A stretch of 64,000 bases of DNA from Verrucomicrobiia bacterium. Its GTDB lineage: Bacteria; Verrucomicrobiota; Verrucomicrobiia; Limisphaerales; Pedosphaeraceae. Shown here one piece after another: positions 1-9,583 of this stretch. Both the position numbers and the translations under genes were made by a program. The notes beneath the pieces were generated by a model. That model saw nothing but the letters and a program-made list of their open reading frames with translations. It did no database searches and had not been told where the DNA came from. The DNA lies in contig DATAUW010000027.1 in the NCBI GenBank assembly GCA_036268055.1, positions 1-64,000 on the forward strand, read 5' to 3'. Position 1 is the first letter of the stretch; each line of letters starts with the position of its first letter.

Positions 1-155
1 ATTTCCAGCGTCAGCATATTTGATCAAATACCTGCTGCGGAACTATTTGCACAACAAATCCCGCAAAACCATTCAAACAACTCTTATCCGGAAAACCAGA
101 AGTCATTCCAGTTCCAATAGATATAGCTGGACACTAGTGCGCGGCAGCGCAGCCG

Positions 156-945
156 TCCGAAGTCCCGCCGGGACGACAGAACTTAGCCCAGCCATTTATG
201 GCTGGGTTTGCATCCGTTCCAAACCAAGTCCCGCAGGGACGAAAGAATTTTCCTCTTGGAACCAAATCTCACCCACTCGCCCAACGCTTCTCATTAACCC
301 CCAACTTCAGTTGGGGGAATCCTCACCGAAACAACTCACCTCTATATCGAGCGAAGCGAGGCGAGCCCAGGCGAGCATCATCTTATCACCCCGCGCAAGT
401 CCACCCCCGTCAAAATTCCTCCACCAATTTGCCAGATGGGATTCTTTTAAACCACTCCCGACAATCTAGCGCATGGTAGGTCTGCGCTGCCGCTCCACCA
501 TCCGAAGTCCCGCCGGGACGACAGAACTTAGCCCAGCCATTTATGGCTGGGTTTGCATCCGTTCCAAACCAAGTCCCGCAGGGACGAAAGAATTTCCCTC
601 TTGGAACCAAACCTAACCCACTCGCCCAACGCTTCTCATTAACCCCCAACTTCAGTTGGGGGAAACCCGTCAAACAACTCACCTCTATATCGAGCGAAGC
701 GAGGCGAGCCCAGGCGAGCATCATCTTATCACCCCGCGCAAGTCCACCCCCGTGAAAATTCCTCCACCAATTTGCCAGACGAGATTCTTTTAAACCACTC
801 CCGACAATCTAGCGCACGGTAGGTCTGCGCTGCCGCTCCACCATCCGAAGTCCCGCAGGGACGACAGATCTTAGCCCAGCGATTTATTGCTGGGTTTGCC
901 TCCGTTCCAAACCAAGTCCCGGAGGGACGAAAGAAATCGCCAATC
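156..945. repeat. Composite palindromic repeat, two full copies and one partial
   Basis: Near-identical units start at 156, 501 and 844 (periods 345 and 343 bp); the third breaks off near 945. Each unit is a string of small palindromes: a GTCCCGC(C/A)GGGAC element, a CCAGCCAT/ATGGCTGG hairpin, a second GTCCCGCAGGGAC element, and a CCCCAACTTCAGTTGGGG hairpin. A tract rich in GCGAGC follows. The short open frames inside repeat from copy to copy and follow the palindromes, so I treat them as non-coding. The first 155 bases show no gene. Confidence 0.85.
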
Positions 946-1005
946 CACCAAAGGCTCTCCCGCGTTAACGCACCCCGCCCACCCACCGCACTCCGCACTC
1001 CGTCC

Positions 1006-1033
1006 CTCTCGCCCCGCGACCGCGGGGAGAGAG
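1006..1033. repeat. Intergenic hairpin downstream of the SGNH gene
   Basis: An inverted repeat with 13-nt arms (1006-1018 and 1021-1033, one mismatch) lies 30 bp beyond the stop of the minus-strand gene at 1063. A CCGCACT tandem motif precedes it near 987-1002. No T-run follows on either strand, so it is more likely a dispersed repeat than an intrinsic terminator. Confidence 0.5.
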
Positions 1034-1062
1034 CCGGAGAGAGGGGTTTCCCTCTTCAAATC

Positions 1063-1995
1063 TCACCGCTTCACCAAATCACGAATCTCTTTTTCCGTCT
1101 TCGCATACTTAACCTGAGCTTCCGCAAGCGGCAGCCCGATATTCATCCCCGGCCGTTTGTGGTGCGTGGAAGTCAGCCACGCATCCTTCATCATCGCCTG
1201 CCGCTGCTCAATCAACTTGAGCACTTCCCCGCCATGTGGATAATTCGCCACCATCTCGTCCGCACTTTTTGCGTCCGAAATATCGCGCGCCCCGAGATGC
1301 TCCAAAATCGCCTGCGCCATGATCCAATGCCCAAAAGAATCCGGATGAATGCCATCCTCGGCAAAGTGAAATTTCGGATCGGCAGCAACGTGAGTTTCAA
1401 ACACGTGATTCATCGGCCCGTGAACATCCACCACGTCCCAACCCGCCGCCGCGCGTTGCGCCAGCAGCCACGCCGAATACCGGTTGAGCACTTCATTATA
1501 ATCCTTGTTACGCCCGCGCCCGTCATAAATCGGCGGCGTCACATGAATGATTTTTGCCCCGGCCTTCGTCACTTCCTCGTGCAGCCACATCATGCCGTCT
1601 TTAAACTTTTGAAACCGCTGCTCATCGAACTTCATGTAAATGCCATCATTCATCCCATAACACGCAAAAACCAAATCAGGCTTCGTTTGTTCCAGCACCC
1701 GCGCCAGCCGCTCATGCAAATCGGGCCGCGGAAATTGTCCACCCGCGTGCCCCGGCTCGGACAAACCCGAGACCGTCTCACTCGGCAAACCAACATTGAT
1801 AAATTCCATCTCCCGATCGGGATAACGCGTAACGAAATAGGCTTCGATGTCGCTGACGTAGCGGCCGTCGTAAGTGATGCTGTCACCCAGGAAAAGAATG
1901 CGGTGAACGCCGGCGGGAATTACGGCCATTTCTGCGGCAAAAATCGGCGCGAAGGCTGGCCACAAAAGACAAAGAACGAGCGCAAGTTTTTTCAT
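1063..1995 (-). CDS. Secreted SGNH/GDSL-family hydrolase
   Basis: A 310-aa protein with an N-terminal signal peptide (MKK, hydrophobic stretch, AEM near residue 21-23). It has the SGNH blocks: GDSIT at 37-41 (nucleophile Ser39), a GMND block near residue 113, and a C-terminal DGIHPDSFGH block supplying Asp and His. The family hydrolyses esters, often acetyl groups on polysaccharides or carbohydrates in this phylum. It is likely periplasmic or extracellular. Substrate unknown. It stands alone, facing the upstream repeat region. Confidence 0.85.
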   Translation of the reverse strand: MKKLALVLCLLWPAFAPIFAAEMAVIPAGVHRILFLGDSITYDGRYVSDIEAYFVTRYPDREMEFINVGLPSETVSGLSEPGHAGGQFPRPDLHERLARVLEQTKPDLVFACYGMNDGIYMKFDEQRFQKFKDGMMWLHEEVTKAGAKIIHVTPPIYDGRGRNKDYNEVLNRYSAWLLAQRAAAGWDVVDVHGPMNHVFETHVAADPKFHFAEDGIHPDSFGHWIMAQAILEHLGARDISDAKSADEMVANYPHGGEVLKLIEQRQAMMKDAWLTSTHHKRPGMNIGLPLAEAQVKYAKTEKEIRDLVKR

Positions 1996-2035
1996 CGTGA
2001 TCGGCGAAAGAACGAATGGGTGGACGGAATCGAAA

Positions 2036-2284
2036 TCACAAACGGCTTTTGCCCGCGGCCTTTGCCGCCTTCCAGCGCGCCCGCGCCGCCGCCGCGATTT
2101 TTGCCCGTGCCGCTGCGCTCATACGGCGGCGTGACCCTGCCTTGGGACCTCTTTTACCGCCGGCCTTCGGCATCGCGCCGCCTAACAGCGCCTGCAATTC
2201 GGCGGTTAGTCCTTCAATTTTTTCGCGGATGCCGATGGCCCGCGTCAGTTGCGCAATCGTGGGATTTGCGAGAGATTTTTTCAT
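2036..2284 (-). CDS. Small basic Ala/Arg/Lys-rich protein
   Basis: 82 aa, starting at the ATG at 2284. The first half is a predicted helix; the C-terminal half is strongly basic, with GPKAGSRRR followed by an Ala/Arg/Lys-rich stretch ending in a Lys/Ala tail. Such tails bind nucleic acid non-specifically, and similar motifs close many small bacterial proteins, but I do not recognise a named family. A longer frame extends upstream to 2608, but it overlaps the start of the carboxypeptidase gene and reads unlike protein. Confidence 0.55.
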   Translation of the reverse strand: MKKSLANPTIAQLTRAIGIREKIEGLTAELQALLGGAMPKAGGKRGPKAGSRRRMSAAARAKIAAAARARWKAAKAAGKSRL

Positions 2285-2402
2285 AATATAAATTAATCTG
2301 TTACTCCACGGGCGAATTGTCAACGGCGGATGAACACCGAAAACGCCCCGTTCATTGAGCGCGCTTGACGTTATCGCGGGCGGCAGCCAACATCCAGCAC
2401 TC

Positions 2403-3971
2403 ATGAAGACCAAAAGGAATCTCATCCTGCTCGCCATGATCACCCTCATGGCTCTATCCCGTCCGCCGCAACTGCGTGCCGATGACGACAAAGATTCAAC
2501 GTCCAAATCCGCGCCCAAAAAAGACGACGCCAAATCCGACAAGAGCGATTCAAAAGATGACCTCTCCGTAACGACGAATTCCATCACCATCAACGGCGCC
2601 ACCATCACCTACCGCGCCACCGCCGGGACGATGTTGATGAAGGACGAGGACGACAAGGCGCACGCCCGGATTTTTTTCATCGCCTACAACCGCCTCGATG
2701 GCAACACCAACGCCGCCGACCGTCCCGTCACGTTTTCCTTCAACGGCGGCCCCGGCTCTTCCTCCGTCTGGTTGCACCTGGGCGCGATCGGCCCGCGCCG
2801 CGTTTTCCTGAAAGAAGACGGCGGCCTGCCCGCGCCCCCGTTTCATCTCGTGGACAATGAGAATTCCCTGCTCGACACTTCCGACCTCGTTTTCATTGAT
2901 CCCGTGAGCACCGGCTTCAGCCGTCCGGTGACCGGCGAAGATCCCAAAAAATATCATGGCGTGCAGGAAGACCTGGATTCCGTCGGCGATTTTATCCGCC
3001 TTTACACGACGCGTTACCAGCGCTGGGCCTCGCCAAAATTTCTTATCGGCGAAAGCTACGGGACCACCCGCGCCGCCGGTTTGTCCGGCTTCCTCGAAGA
3101 CCGTTACGGCATCTATTTAAACGGCATCATGCTTATCTCGTCCGTGCTGGATTTTCAAACGCTCAGTTTCGCCCCGGGAAATGATTTGCCTTACGCGCTC
3201 TTCCTGCCGACCGAAACCGCGACGGCCTGGTATCACAAAAAACTTCCCGCCGATTTGCAGGGCGACTTGAAAAAAGCGCTCGCCGAATCCGAACAGTTCG
3301 CGATGGGAGATTTTTCGCACGCGCTGATGCAAGGCGCCGCCCTTCCCGCCGCCGACCGCGCGCAAGTGATCAAGAACTTGTCCCGCTTCACCGGCTTGTC
3401 GGAAGATTACATTGACCGCGCCGACTTGCGCGTCCACGACCAGGAATTCATGAAGGAACTCTTGCGCGGCGAACGCCTCACCGTCGGTCGCTACGACAGC
3501 CGCCGCACCGGCCAGGACCGCGATTCTGTCGGCGACACCCCCGACTACGATCCCAGCTACTCCGCCGTGCTCGGCCCGTTCACGGCCACCTTGAACGACT
3601 ATGTGCGCACGGAACTAAAATTTAAAAGCGATCTCCCTTACGAAATTTTGACCGGCAAAGTTTCACCGTGGGATTTCGGCTCCGCGCGCAACCGCTACCT
3701 CGACGTCGCGGAAACTCTGCGCCAAGCCATCACGCACAATCCTTACCTGAAAGTTTTTGTTGCGAACGGCCGTTTTGATTTCGCCACTCCCTATCTCGCG
3801 ACGAAATACACTTTCGACCACATCGGCCTGCCTCCCAATCTCCGCACCAACGTAAGCATGGGATTCTACGACGCCGGCCACATGATGTACGTCAATCAAC
3901 CCTCGCTCACGCAACTCAAAAAAGACCTCACCGCTTTCATCAATTCTGCCAAGCCATCATCAACCAATTAA
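2403..3971 (+). CDS. Secreted serine carboxypeptidase, peptidase family S10
   Basis: 522 aa from the ATG at 2403, chosen because it opens directly into a signal peptide (MKTKRN, hydrophobic core, cut near RADD). Residues 25-55 are a charged Lys/Asp/Ser linker. The S10 signature follows: FNGGPGSSS at about 113-121, catalytic Ser218 in GESYG, an Asp in the DFATPY region near 457 and a His in the GHMMY segment near 497. S10 enzymes remove C-terminal residues from peptides, usually at acid pH. It is likely exported for peptide scavenging. Convergent with the next gene. Confidence 0.9.
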   Translation: MKTKRNLILLAMITLMALSRPPQLRADDDKDSTSKSAPKKDDAKSDKSDSKDDLSVTTNSITINGATITYRATAGTMLMKDEDDKAHARIFFIAYNRLDGNTNAADRPVTFSFNGGPGSSSVWLHLGAIGPRRVFLKEDGGLPAPPFHLVDNENSLLDTSDLVFIDPVSTGFSRPVTGEDPKKYHGVQEDLDSVGDFIRLYTTRYQRWASPKFLIGESYGTTRAAGLSGFLEDRYGIYLNGIMLISSVLDFQTLSFAPGNDLPYALFLPTETATAWYHKKLPADLQGDLKKALAESEQFAMGDFSHALMQGAALPAADRAQVIKNLSRFTGLSEDYIDRADLRVHDQEFMKELLRGERLTVGRYDSRRTGQDRDSVGDTPDYDPSYSAVLGPFTATLNDYVRTELKFKSDLPYEILTGKVSPWDFGSARNRYLDVAETLRQAITHNPYLKVFVANGRFDFATPYLATKYTFDHIGLPPNLRTNVSMGFYDAGHMMYVNQPSLTQLKKDLTAFINSAKPSSTN

Positions 3972-3990
3972 AACGGCTAAAAACGGAAAA

Positions 3991-6762
3991 CTATTTCGCC
4001 GCCCGCATTGACAGGGATTTGATATAGAGAATGATGGACTGGATCTGCGCGTCCGTCAGGACGCCTTCGTATGAAGGCATCAACACCTCAGATTTTTGAT
4101 AGCCATCCACAATCTTGGCCTGCGGTTTCAAAATGGATTCGCGAATGTAAGCCTCATCAGCGACTTCTGGTGCGCCGGAGGCAAATTTACATTCCTTGCC
4201 GAACAGCCCAAGAAACGTCGGCCCCACGCGCCCCACCGTCACGCCATCAATCGAATGGCACGCCACACACCCCATTGCTTGATAACAATGCTGTCCTTCC
4301 GCCGCCGAAATAACTTCCTGCGCTTTGCCTTGCGGTATCTCCTGTGCAATATTCCAGTGCGTCCAATCCACTTCGGGAAAATCATATCGTTTCAAATCAA
4401 GGTCTTCCGATTCCTGCACCGTAAAATAAACATGACCGTCGAACGCTCCGCCCTTTTCATGTGCCAGGCGATAAGTCAAATCCATCTGGTTCACCTTTTT
4501 CATCTCCGGCACATAGAGAAATATTGATTTGCGATCCGCCGAAATCAGCGCGCCGCGAATCGGCATGAATTCCTGCCCCGCAGTATTATCCAGTTTATAA
4601 TGCCCCGAACCATAAGCAGACGTGCGGCGATAATTCCATCGCTCAAGGGTGAAGTTGCCCAGATTGGTCGCGGAAACAGAATCAAGCGGTTCAGCAAACT
4701 GCACGAGCAGTCCGTCTTTTGCGCTTCGCGCGTTGGCCGGCTGGCTGCTGGGTTTCCCGGTGTAACGCAACCGCCCGATGCCCGCCCACTCCTTCGCATC
4801 CGAACCCCAAATTCTAAAACCCGCGAGATACAAATCTCCGTCGCTGGGCCCAAGTTCGCCCTTGAGCAATGGAAAATCCACCGGCACATCAAGCTCAGAC
4901 ACCGCGCCTTGCGTGGGTTGCGAATTCGAATCGAAAAACGCCACCAGCAGCCGCGGATGAAAATAATCGAGTTGAATCAATCGGCCGTCGAGCGCGCCCA
5001 ACTTATCGCCGCTCGCCCAGACCTGGCCGGAAGTGCTTTGCGCTGAGCGATACGGAATCCAGCACACCGGCTCGGTCACACTTTGTTTCGGCGGCTGAAC
5101 TTTTGTGGATGGCAGGAAGCCGTAAAATTTTCCCGGGCGCAGCCAGAGAATCGGCGACGTCGGAATCCAGTTTCCCTGCTGGTCGCTCGCCGTGAGCAAA
5201 TCCAGTTCGCGATTGTATCCCAGGTAAGGCCCGCGCAACCCGCGCGCCACCACTTCTGCCGAGCGCCCGTCCGGCGCGACCTTGAGCACCGACGCATTAT
5301 GGATGCCCATGAATTGCCCCTGCTGGCCGCCCTCGGCGATGTAAATGCCACCGTCTTTTGCCACGATCGAATCCATCGCGAAATCGCGCGTCTCCGCCGA
5401 TTGCGCGAAACAGTTCGCAAAATTTTCGTAGTAATCAATTTCGCCATCGCCATTCAAGTCGCGCAGGCAAACAATTCCATTGCGCGTGAACACGTATAAA
5501 TTTCCGTCCCGAAAATGAATGCTCTGCGGCTCATGCAATCCCGACGCGATGCGCCGCCACGTCAGCGTGGACAGATCTTTGGTAATTCCGCTCACCTGCC
5601 ACACGTCGCCATCAAACGTCACGACTGCTGCGCGTCCATCGGGATAAAAACAAAGTGATGATGGACGCACAAGCCGATGCCACGGATTTTCCGTCGGCAA
5701 CGTCAAACGGTCTATCACGTAGGCATTGGTATCGCCAGCTATCACTCCATGAGTAACGACCGTTTCGGGCCAGCGCGCGGAACCGCCTTTGGCAAAATCC
5801 GGCATGGAAAATTTTTCCTTCGATTGAGCTTTTTTCGAAAATTCGACGCAGATCTTTTGCTCAGTCGTGTTCGGTGAAATGGTTAATATAAATACCGTTC
5901 CACCGCCGCGCCGCACTGTGTTGACGACAACTCCCGCGGCAGATTTTTCCGTAGTAGCACTTTCCGCATCCGGCCGTGCATAAATTTCAAGTCCCTGCAG
6001 AAATGTATCCCCGCCAGTGACGTTCGGCCCAAAGCTGCCTTCAATCACGCGAAACCTATCATACGGTTCCGAGTAATCCGCGAGTGCGATCTGGATGGAT
6101 TGAGAGTGCGGCGCAATCTGGAAATTTCGCGTGTACCCGCCGCTTGACGAATCGCCGATGGCGGTCAAAAATTCATGCACCGAAATTCCGCCCACAGTGT
6201 AATGCAAAACCGCCTTATCACCCACCGTATAAACCCCTTCCCAACGCCCAATCGAAGCCTCAATCGGCCCGCGTCCCAGTTCGCCCGGGTCCAACCCCAC
6301 CGCGCGCGGATCCTTGAAAGTCAGCTTCCCATTGGCGATACCCGGATAAAAACCCAATGCGGAAAAAGCATCGCCGACTGGCCGGTTCAGGATCGCCTGG
6401 CCAATATCATTTTTCTTGCCGAGATTCACGTATGAAATCGGCGCCATGCTGGCAAATTGCAGGCCGTCTCCGTGCCAGACATACGCGAGCCGCAAGAGGT
6501 CGGTATCGAAACAAGCATAAGTGTGGTTGCCCAGCGAAAGCACAATGCCGCGCACGGTGAGATTATTTGTCAGCGTGAGATTTGGAACCGCGCGCGCGTC
6601 AACGATGGCTTCGAGATACGGAAAATCCGGTTCCCAGAACGTCCCGGCTTTCGGTTCCTCCGCCCGCGCGCAAAAAACAAAAACGCAGAGCAGCCATATC
6701 ATTCCCGCGCGAAGCTTAAATTTCACTGGCAACCTTTGACCCGCAATCGAGCTTATTTCCAT
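3991..6762 (-). CDS. Large secreted protein with C-terminal cytochrome c domain (DUF6797-like)
   Basis: About 923 aa from the ATG at 6762; a TTG at 6771 is less likely. A membrane-spanning or signal segment lies in the first 40 residues. The middle has a beta-propeller-like region with DGR/DGD/DGEI repeats resembling glucose/sorbosone dehydrogenase-type proteins. The C-terminus is a class I cytochrome c domain: GCVACHS haem-binding CxxCH, then a Met-containing segment (VLMPSYEGVL) that probably gives the sixth ligand. This domain order is common in Planctomycetes and Verrucomicrobia. Probable role: periplasmic oxidation of a carbohydrate or related compound; substrate unknown. Confidence 0.75.
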   Translation of the reverse strand: MEISSIAGQRLPVKFKLRAGMIWLLCVFVFCARAEEPKAGTFWEPDFPYLEAIVDARAVPNLTLTNNLTVRGIVLSLGNHTYACFDTDLLRLAYVWHGDGLQFASMAPISYVNLGKKNDIGQAILNRPVGDAFSALGFYPGIANGKLTFKDPRAVGLDPGELGRGPIEASIGRWEGVYTVGDKAVLHYTVGGISVHEFLTAIGDSSSGGYTRNFQIAPHSQSIQIALADYSEPYDRFRVIEGSFGPNVTGGDTFLQGLEIYARPDAESATTEKSAAGVVVNTVRRGGGTVFILTISPNTTEQKICVEFSKKAQSKEKFSMPDFAKGGSARWPETVVTHGVIAGDTNAYVIDRLTLPTENPWHRLVRPSSLCFYPDGRAAVVTFDGDVWQVSGITKDLSTLTWRRIASGLHEPQSIHFRDGNLYVFTRNGIVCLRDLNGDGEIDYYENFANCFAQSAETRDFAMDSIVAKDGGIYIAEGGQQGQFMGIHNASVLKVAPDGRSAEVVARGLRGPYLGYNRELDLLTASDQQGNWIPTSPILWLRPGKFYGFLPSTKVQPPKQSVTEPVCWIPYRSAQSTSGQVWASGDKLGALDGRLIQLDYFHPRLLVAFFDSNSQPTQGAVSELDVPVDFPLLKGELGPSDGDLYLAGFRIWGSDAKEWAGIGRLRYTGKPSSQPANARSAKDGLLVQFAEPLDSVSATNLGNFTLERWNYRRTSAYGSGHYKLDNTAGQEFMPIRGALISADRKSIFLYVPEMKKVNQMDLTYRLAHEKGGAFDGHVYFTVQESEDLDLKRYDFPEVDWTHWNIAQEIPQGKAQEVISAAEGQHCYQAMGCVACHSIDGVTVGRVGPTFLGLFGKECKFASGAPEVADEAYIRESILKPQAKIVDGYQKSEVLMPSYEGVLTDAQIQSIILYIKSLSMRAAK

Positions 6763-6894
6763 GTTCAACAAATAGAGATTCGCTCAACTGTAATGGAAGC
6801 GAGGACAAAAACAAGACTGGTTTATAATTATAAATCACCTTGACGGATGTCACTCCGGTAGCGCACTTTTGCGATTCTTAACTTTTTTATCCAG

Positions 6895-8172
6895 ATGATG
6901 CCGCAAATCGAGCCGCACACGACCTCTTCCCCGGTCAACGCCGCGTTGACCCGCGCCCAATGGCTCGTGCTGATGGCCGCATTTTTCGGCTGGTTCTTTG
7001 ACGGCTGCGAGATCGGGCTTTTCCCATTGATCGGCCGGCCAGCGTTGCAAAATATCCTCGGCTCAACCGCAGGCGGCGATGGCTTGATCGGCCAATGGAT
7101 CGGCATCATCACCGCGTGTTTTCTCGTGGGCGCGGCGCTGGGTGGCGTCGCGTTTGGCTGGCTGGGCGATCGCATCGGACGCGTCCGCGCGATGTCGCTG
7201 AGCATTCTCACTTATTCCATCGTCACCGGTCTGGGATATTTTGCGCAAACGCCGTGGCAGCTTGGCGCGGTGCGGTTCGCCTCAGCCTTGGGCATGGGCG
7301 GCCAATGGTCGCTCGGCGTCGCGCTGGTGATGGAATGCTGGCCGGAGAAAAAACGCCCGTGGCTGGCGGGCATAATGGGCGTCGGCTCGAACGCCGGCAT
7401 GCTGCTCGTGGGCGTGGCCGGTCAACTCCATCCGGTGACGGCAAATTCATGGCGCTGGCTCATGCTGTTGGGCGCATTGCCGGCGTTGCTGGTTTTTTTC
7501 ATCATGATCGGCGTGCCGGAATCCACGCGCTGGATCGCAACCACCGATGCCAAACGCGTCAATCCGTTGCGCGAAATTTTTTCACCAGGTTTGCGCAAAG
7601 TGACTTTGCTGGGAATGACCTTCGCCGCGATTGCGCTGATCGGAACCTGGGGCTCCGTTCAATGGTTGCCGACCTGGGCGGATCAACTCGTGGGCAAAAA
7701 CAATCCGGCGGCGAAGGCGCACACGCAAGTCCTACTCTCATTCGGCGCGATTGCCGGCGCGTGGATCGCGCCGTGGCTCGGCTCAAAATTTGGGCGCCGC
7801 TGGGCTTATTTTGTACTGTGTTTTTTGTCGGTCGTGTCGTGCGCCGTTTTGTTTCGGGGCGTAACGGAATTCAATGCGCTGTTTCTGGTAATGGCGTTCG
7901 TGGTGGGAGCGATCACGGCGGCGTTCTACAGTTGGTTCCCGCTTTATTTTCCCGAATTATTTCCAACGCGGGTCCGCGCGACTGGGCAGGGTTTTTGTTA
8001 TAACTTTGGACGCATCCTCGCCGCCGCCGGCGCGCTGACGCAGGGACAACTGGTCAATTATTTTCATGGCAGTTACGCGCAAGCCGGTTCCATCGTCACG
8101 CTGATTTATCTTTTGGGAATGGTGCTGATCTGGTTCGCGCCGGAAACTAAAGGCAAAACTTTGCCTACCTAA
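6895..8172 (+). CDS. MFS transporter (sugar/acid symporter type)
   Basis: 425 aa with about twelve hydrophobic segments. The motif between TM2 and TM3 (GWLGDRIGRVRAM) is the signature MFS loop, and a second appears at SKFGRRWAY. It ends APETKGKTLPT, matching the PETKG signature of the sugar-porter or aromatic-acid/H+ symporter branch. It lies 9 bp upstream of an enolase-superfamily enzyme on the same strand, so a shared uptake-and-catabolism operon for a sugar acid is likely. Two ATGs in tandem (6895, 6898) are both possible starts. Confidence 0.85.
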   Translation: MMPQIEPHTTSSPVNAALTRAQWLVLMAAFFGWFFDGCEIGLFPLIGRPALQNILGSTAGGDGLIGQWIGIITACFLVGAALGGVAFGWLGDRIGRVRAMSLSILTYSIVTGLGYFAQTPWQLGAVRFASALGMGGQWSLGVALVMECWPEKKRPWLAGIMGVGSNAGMLLVGVAGQLHPVTANSWRWLMLLGALPALLVFFIMIGVPESTRWIATTDAKRVNPLREIFSPGLRKVTLLGMTFAAIALIGTWGSVQWLPTWADQLVGKNNPAAKAHTQVLLSFGAIAGAWIAPWLGSKFGRRWAYFVLCFLSVVSCAVLFRGVTEFNALFLVMAFVVGAITAAFYSWFPLYFPELFPTRVRATGQGFCYNFGRILAAAGALTQGQLVNYFHGSYAQAGSIVTLIYLLGMVLIWFAPETKGKTLPT

Positions 8173-8181
8173 AATTTTGCC

Positions 8182-9579
8182 GTGAACCACAAAACTGACA
8201 TCCGCGCCGTCGAGACCGCGCTCTATTTTCTTCCCGTCAAAACCCGCGTGCCGCTCAAGTTCGGTACTGAGACGCTCGAAGAAGTGACCTGCGCGCGCGT
8301 GCGCGTCGTCGTGACCGACCGCAACGGCAAAACCGCTGCCGGTTGGGGTGAAACGCCGTTGAGCGTGCAATGGGTTTGGCCGAGTCCCCTGCCCTATGCC
8401 GAACGCCTTTCCACATTGAAAAACTTTTGTATCTCGCTCGCCGAAGCAATCGCGAGCTTTGATTTTTCGGGGCATCCACTCGAAGTGGGAATCGAATTTC
8501 AAGAAAGCGTCCTGCGCGAACTATTGCAAAAAACCAATCAGTCGCGCGCCCGTGATGCCGCCATGCCTTGGCTGGCCGCGCTCGTGTGTTTATCGGCATT
8601 CGATCTGGCATTGCACGACGCGTTCGGGCAGTTGCATCAACGCCTGGTCTTCTCCACTTTGAATGCCGAATTTCTGAATCATGATCTCGGCAAATTTCTC
8701 GATCCCGCTACTGAAAAAGTTTCTTTCGCGAAAAAATATCCTGAAAATTTTCTTCTGTCGAAAAGGCGCGAGCAGCTCGCGGCATGGCATTTGGTGGGTG
8801 GTCTGGATCCATTGACCGCCGCCGATTTAACCGGCGCTGAACCAAACGATGGCTATCCGGTTTTGCTCGCGGATTGGATTCGCACCGACGGACTCACCTG
8901 CTTAAAGGTCAAACTGCGCGGCAACGACGCGCTATGGGATTTCACCCGGCTCGCTAAGGTTGGAAAAATTGGTTTGGCCAATGGCGCGCAGTGGTTCACC
9001 GCGGACTTTAATTGCACCGTGCGCGAACCGGATTATGTGAATGAAATTTTGGATCGCCTGCAAAAAGACGAACCACAATGTCATGCGCGCATCCTCTACG
9101 TCGAGCAACCATTTCCTTACGAGTTGGAACACGACCGCATTGATGTGCGAAGCGTCGCCGCCCGCAAGCCGCTCTTCCTCGACGAAAGTGCGCATGATTG
9201 GCGCATGGTAAGATTAGGCCGCGAATTGGGCTGGACCGGCGTGGCGTTGAAAACTTGCAAGACACTCAGTGGTGCTTTGCTGGCGGCCTGCTGGGCGCAA
9301 GCGCACGGCATGTCGCTCATGGTGCAGGACCTCACCAATCCCATGCTCGCGCAGATTCCACACGTTCTCCTCGCGGCACATGTCAACACCATCATGGGCG
9401 TCGAAACCAACGGCATGCAATTCTACCCGGAAGCCTCAACGCCCGAAGCCGCGGTGCATCCGGGAATTTATCGGCGTCGCAATGGCGAAGTGAACCTGGC
9501 CAGTATTCACGGCGCGGGATTTGGTTATCGGCTCGACGAGATCAAGCGCATGCTTCCCGAACCCGTTGCGCGGTTTTGA
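8182..9579 (+). CDS. Enolase-superfamily enzyme (mandelate racemase / muconate lactonizing group)
   Basis: 465 aa starting with GTG at 8182. It has an N-terminal capping domain and a C-terminal barrel. Expected catalytic elements are visible: a Lys pair in CLKVKLRG, metal ligands in FTADFN, YVEQPF and FLDESAHD, and a Lys in GVALKTCKTLSG. The family abstracts a proton alpha to a carboxylate (racemases, cycloisomerases, sugar-acid dehydratases). The preceding MFS gene suggests its substrate is imported by that transporter. Exact reaction not assignable. Its stop lies 4 bp from the stop of the converging glucan synthase gene. Confidence 0.8.
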   Translation: MNHKTDIRAVETALYFLPVKTRVPLKFGTETLEEVTCARVRVVVTDRNGKTAAGWGETPLSVQWVWPSPLPYAERLSTLKNFCISLAEAIASFDFSGHPLEVGIEFQESVLRELLQKTNQSRARDAAMPWLAALVCLSAFDLALHDAFGQLHQRLVFSTLNAEFLNHDLGKFLDPATEKVSFAKKYPENFLLSKRREQLAAWHLVGGLDPLTAADLTGAEPNDGYPVLLADWIRTDGLTCLKVKLRGNDALWDFTRLAKVGKIGLANGAQWFTADFNCTVREPDYVNEILDRLQKDEPQCHARILYVEQPFPYELEHDRIDVRSVAARKPLFLDESAHDWRMVRLGRELGWTGVALKTCKTLSGALLAACWAQAHGMSLMVQDLTNPMLAQIPHVLLAAHVNTIMGVETNGMQFYPEASTPEAAVHPGIYRRRNGEVNLASIHGAGFGYRLDEIKRMLPEPVARF

Positions 9580-9583
9580 TGGA

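Noticed and set aside
20-998. Several 60-150 aa open frames at the left end
   Set aside because: They repeat from copy to copy of the 345-bp repeat, run through its palindromes and lack protein character.
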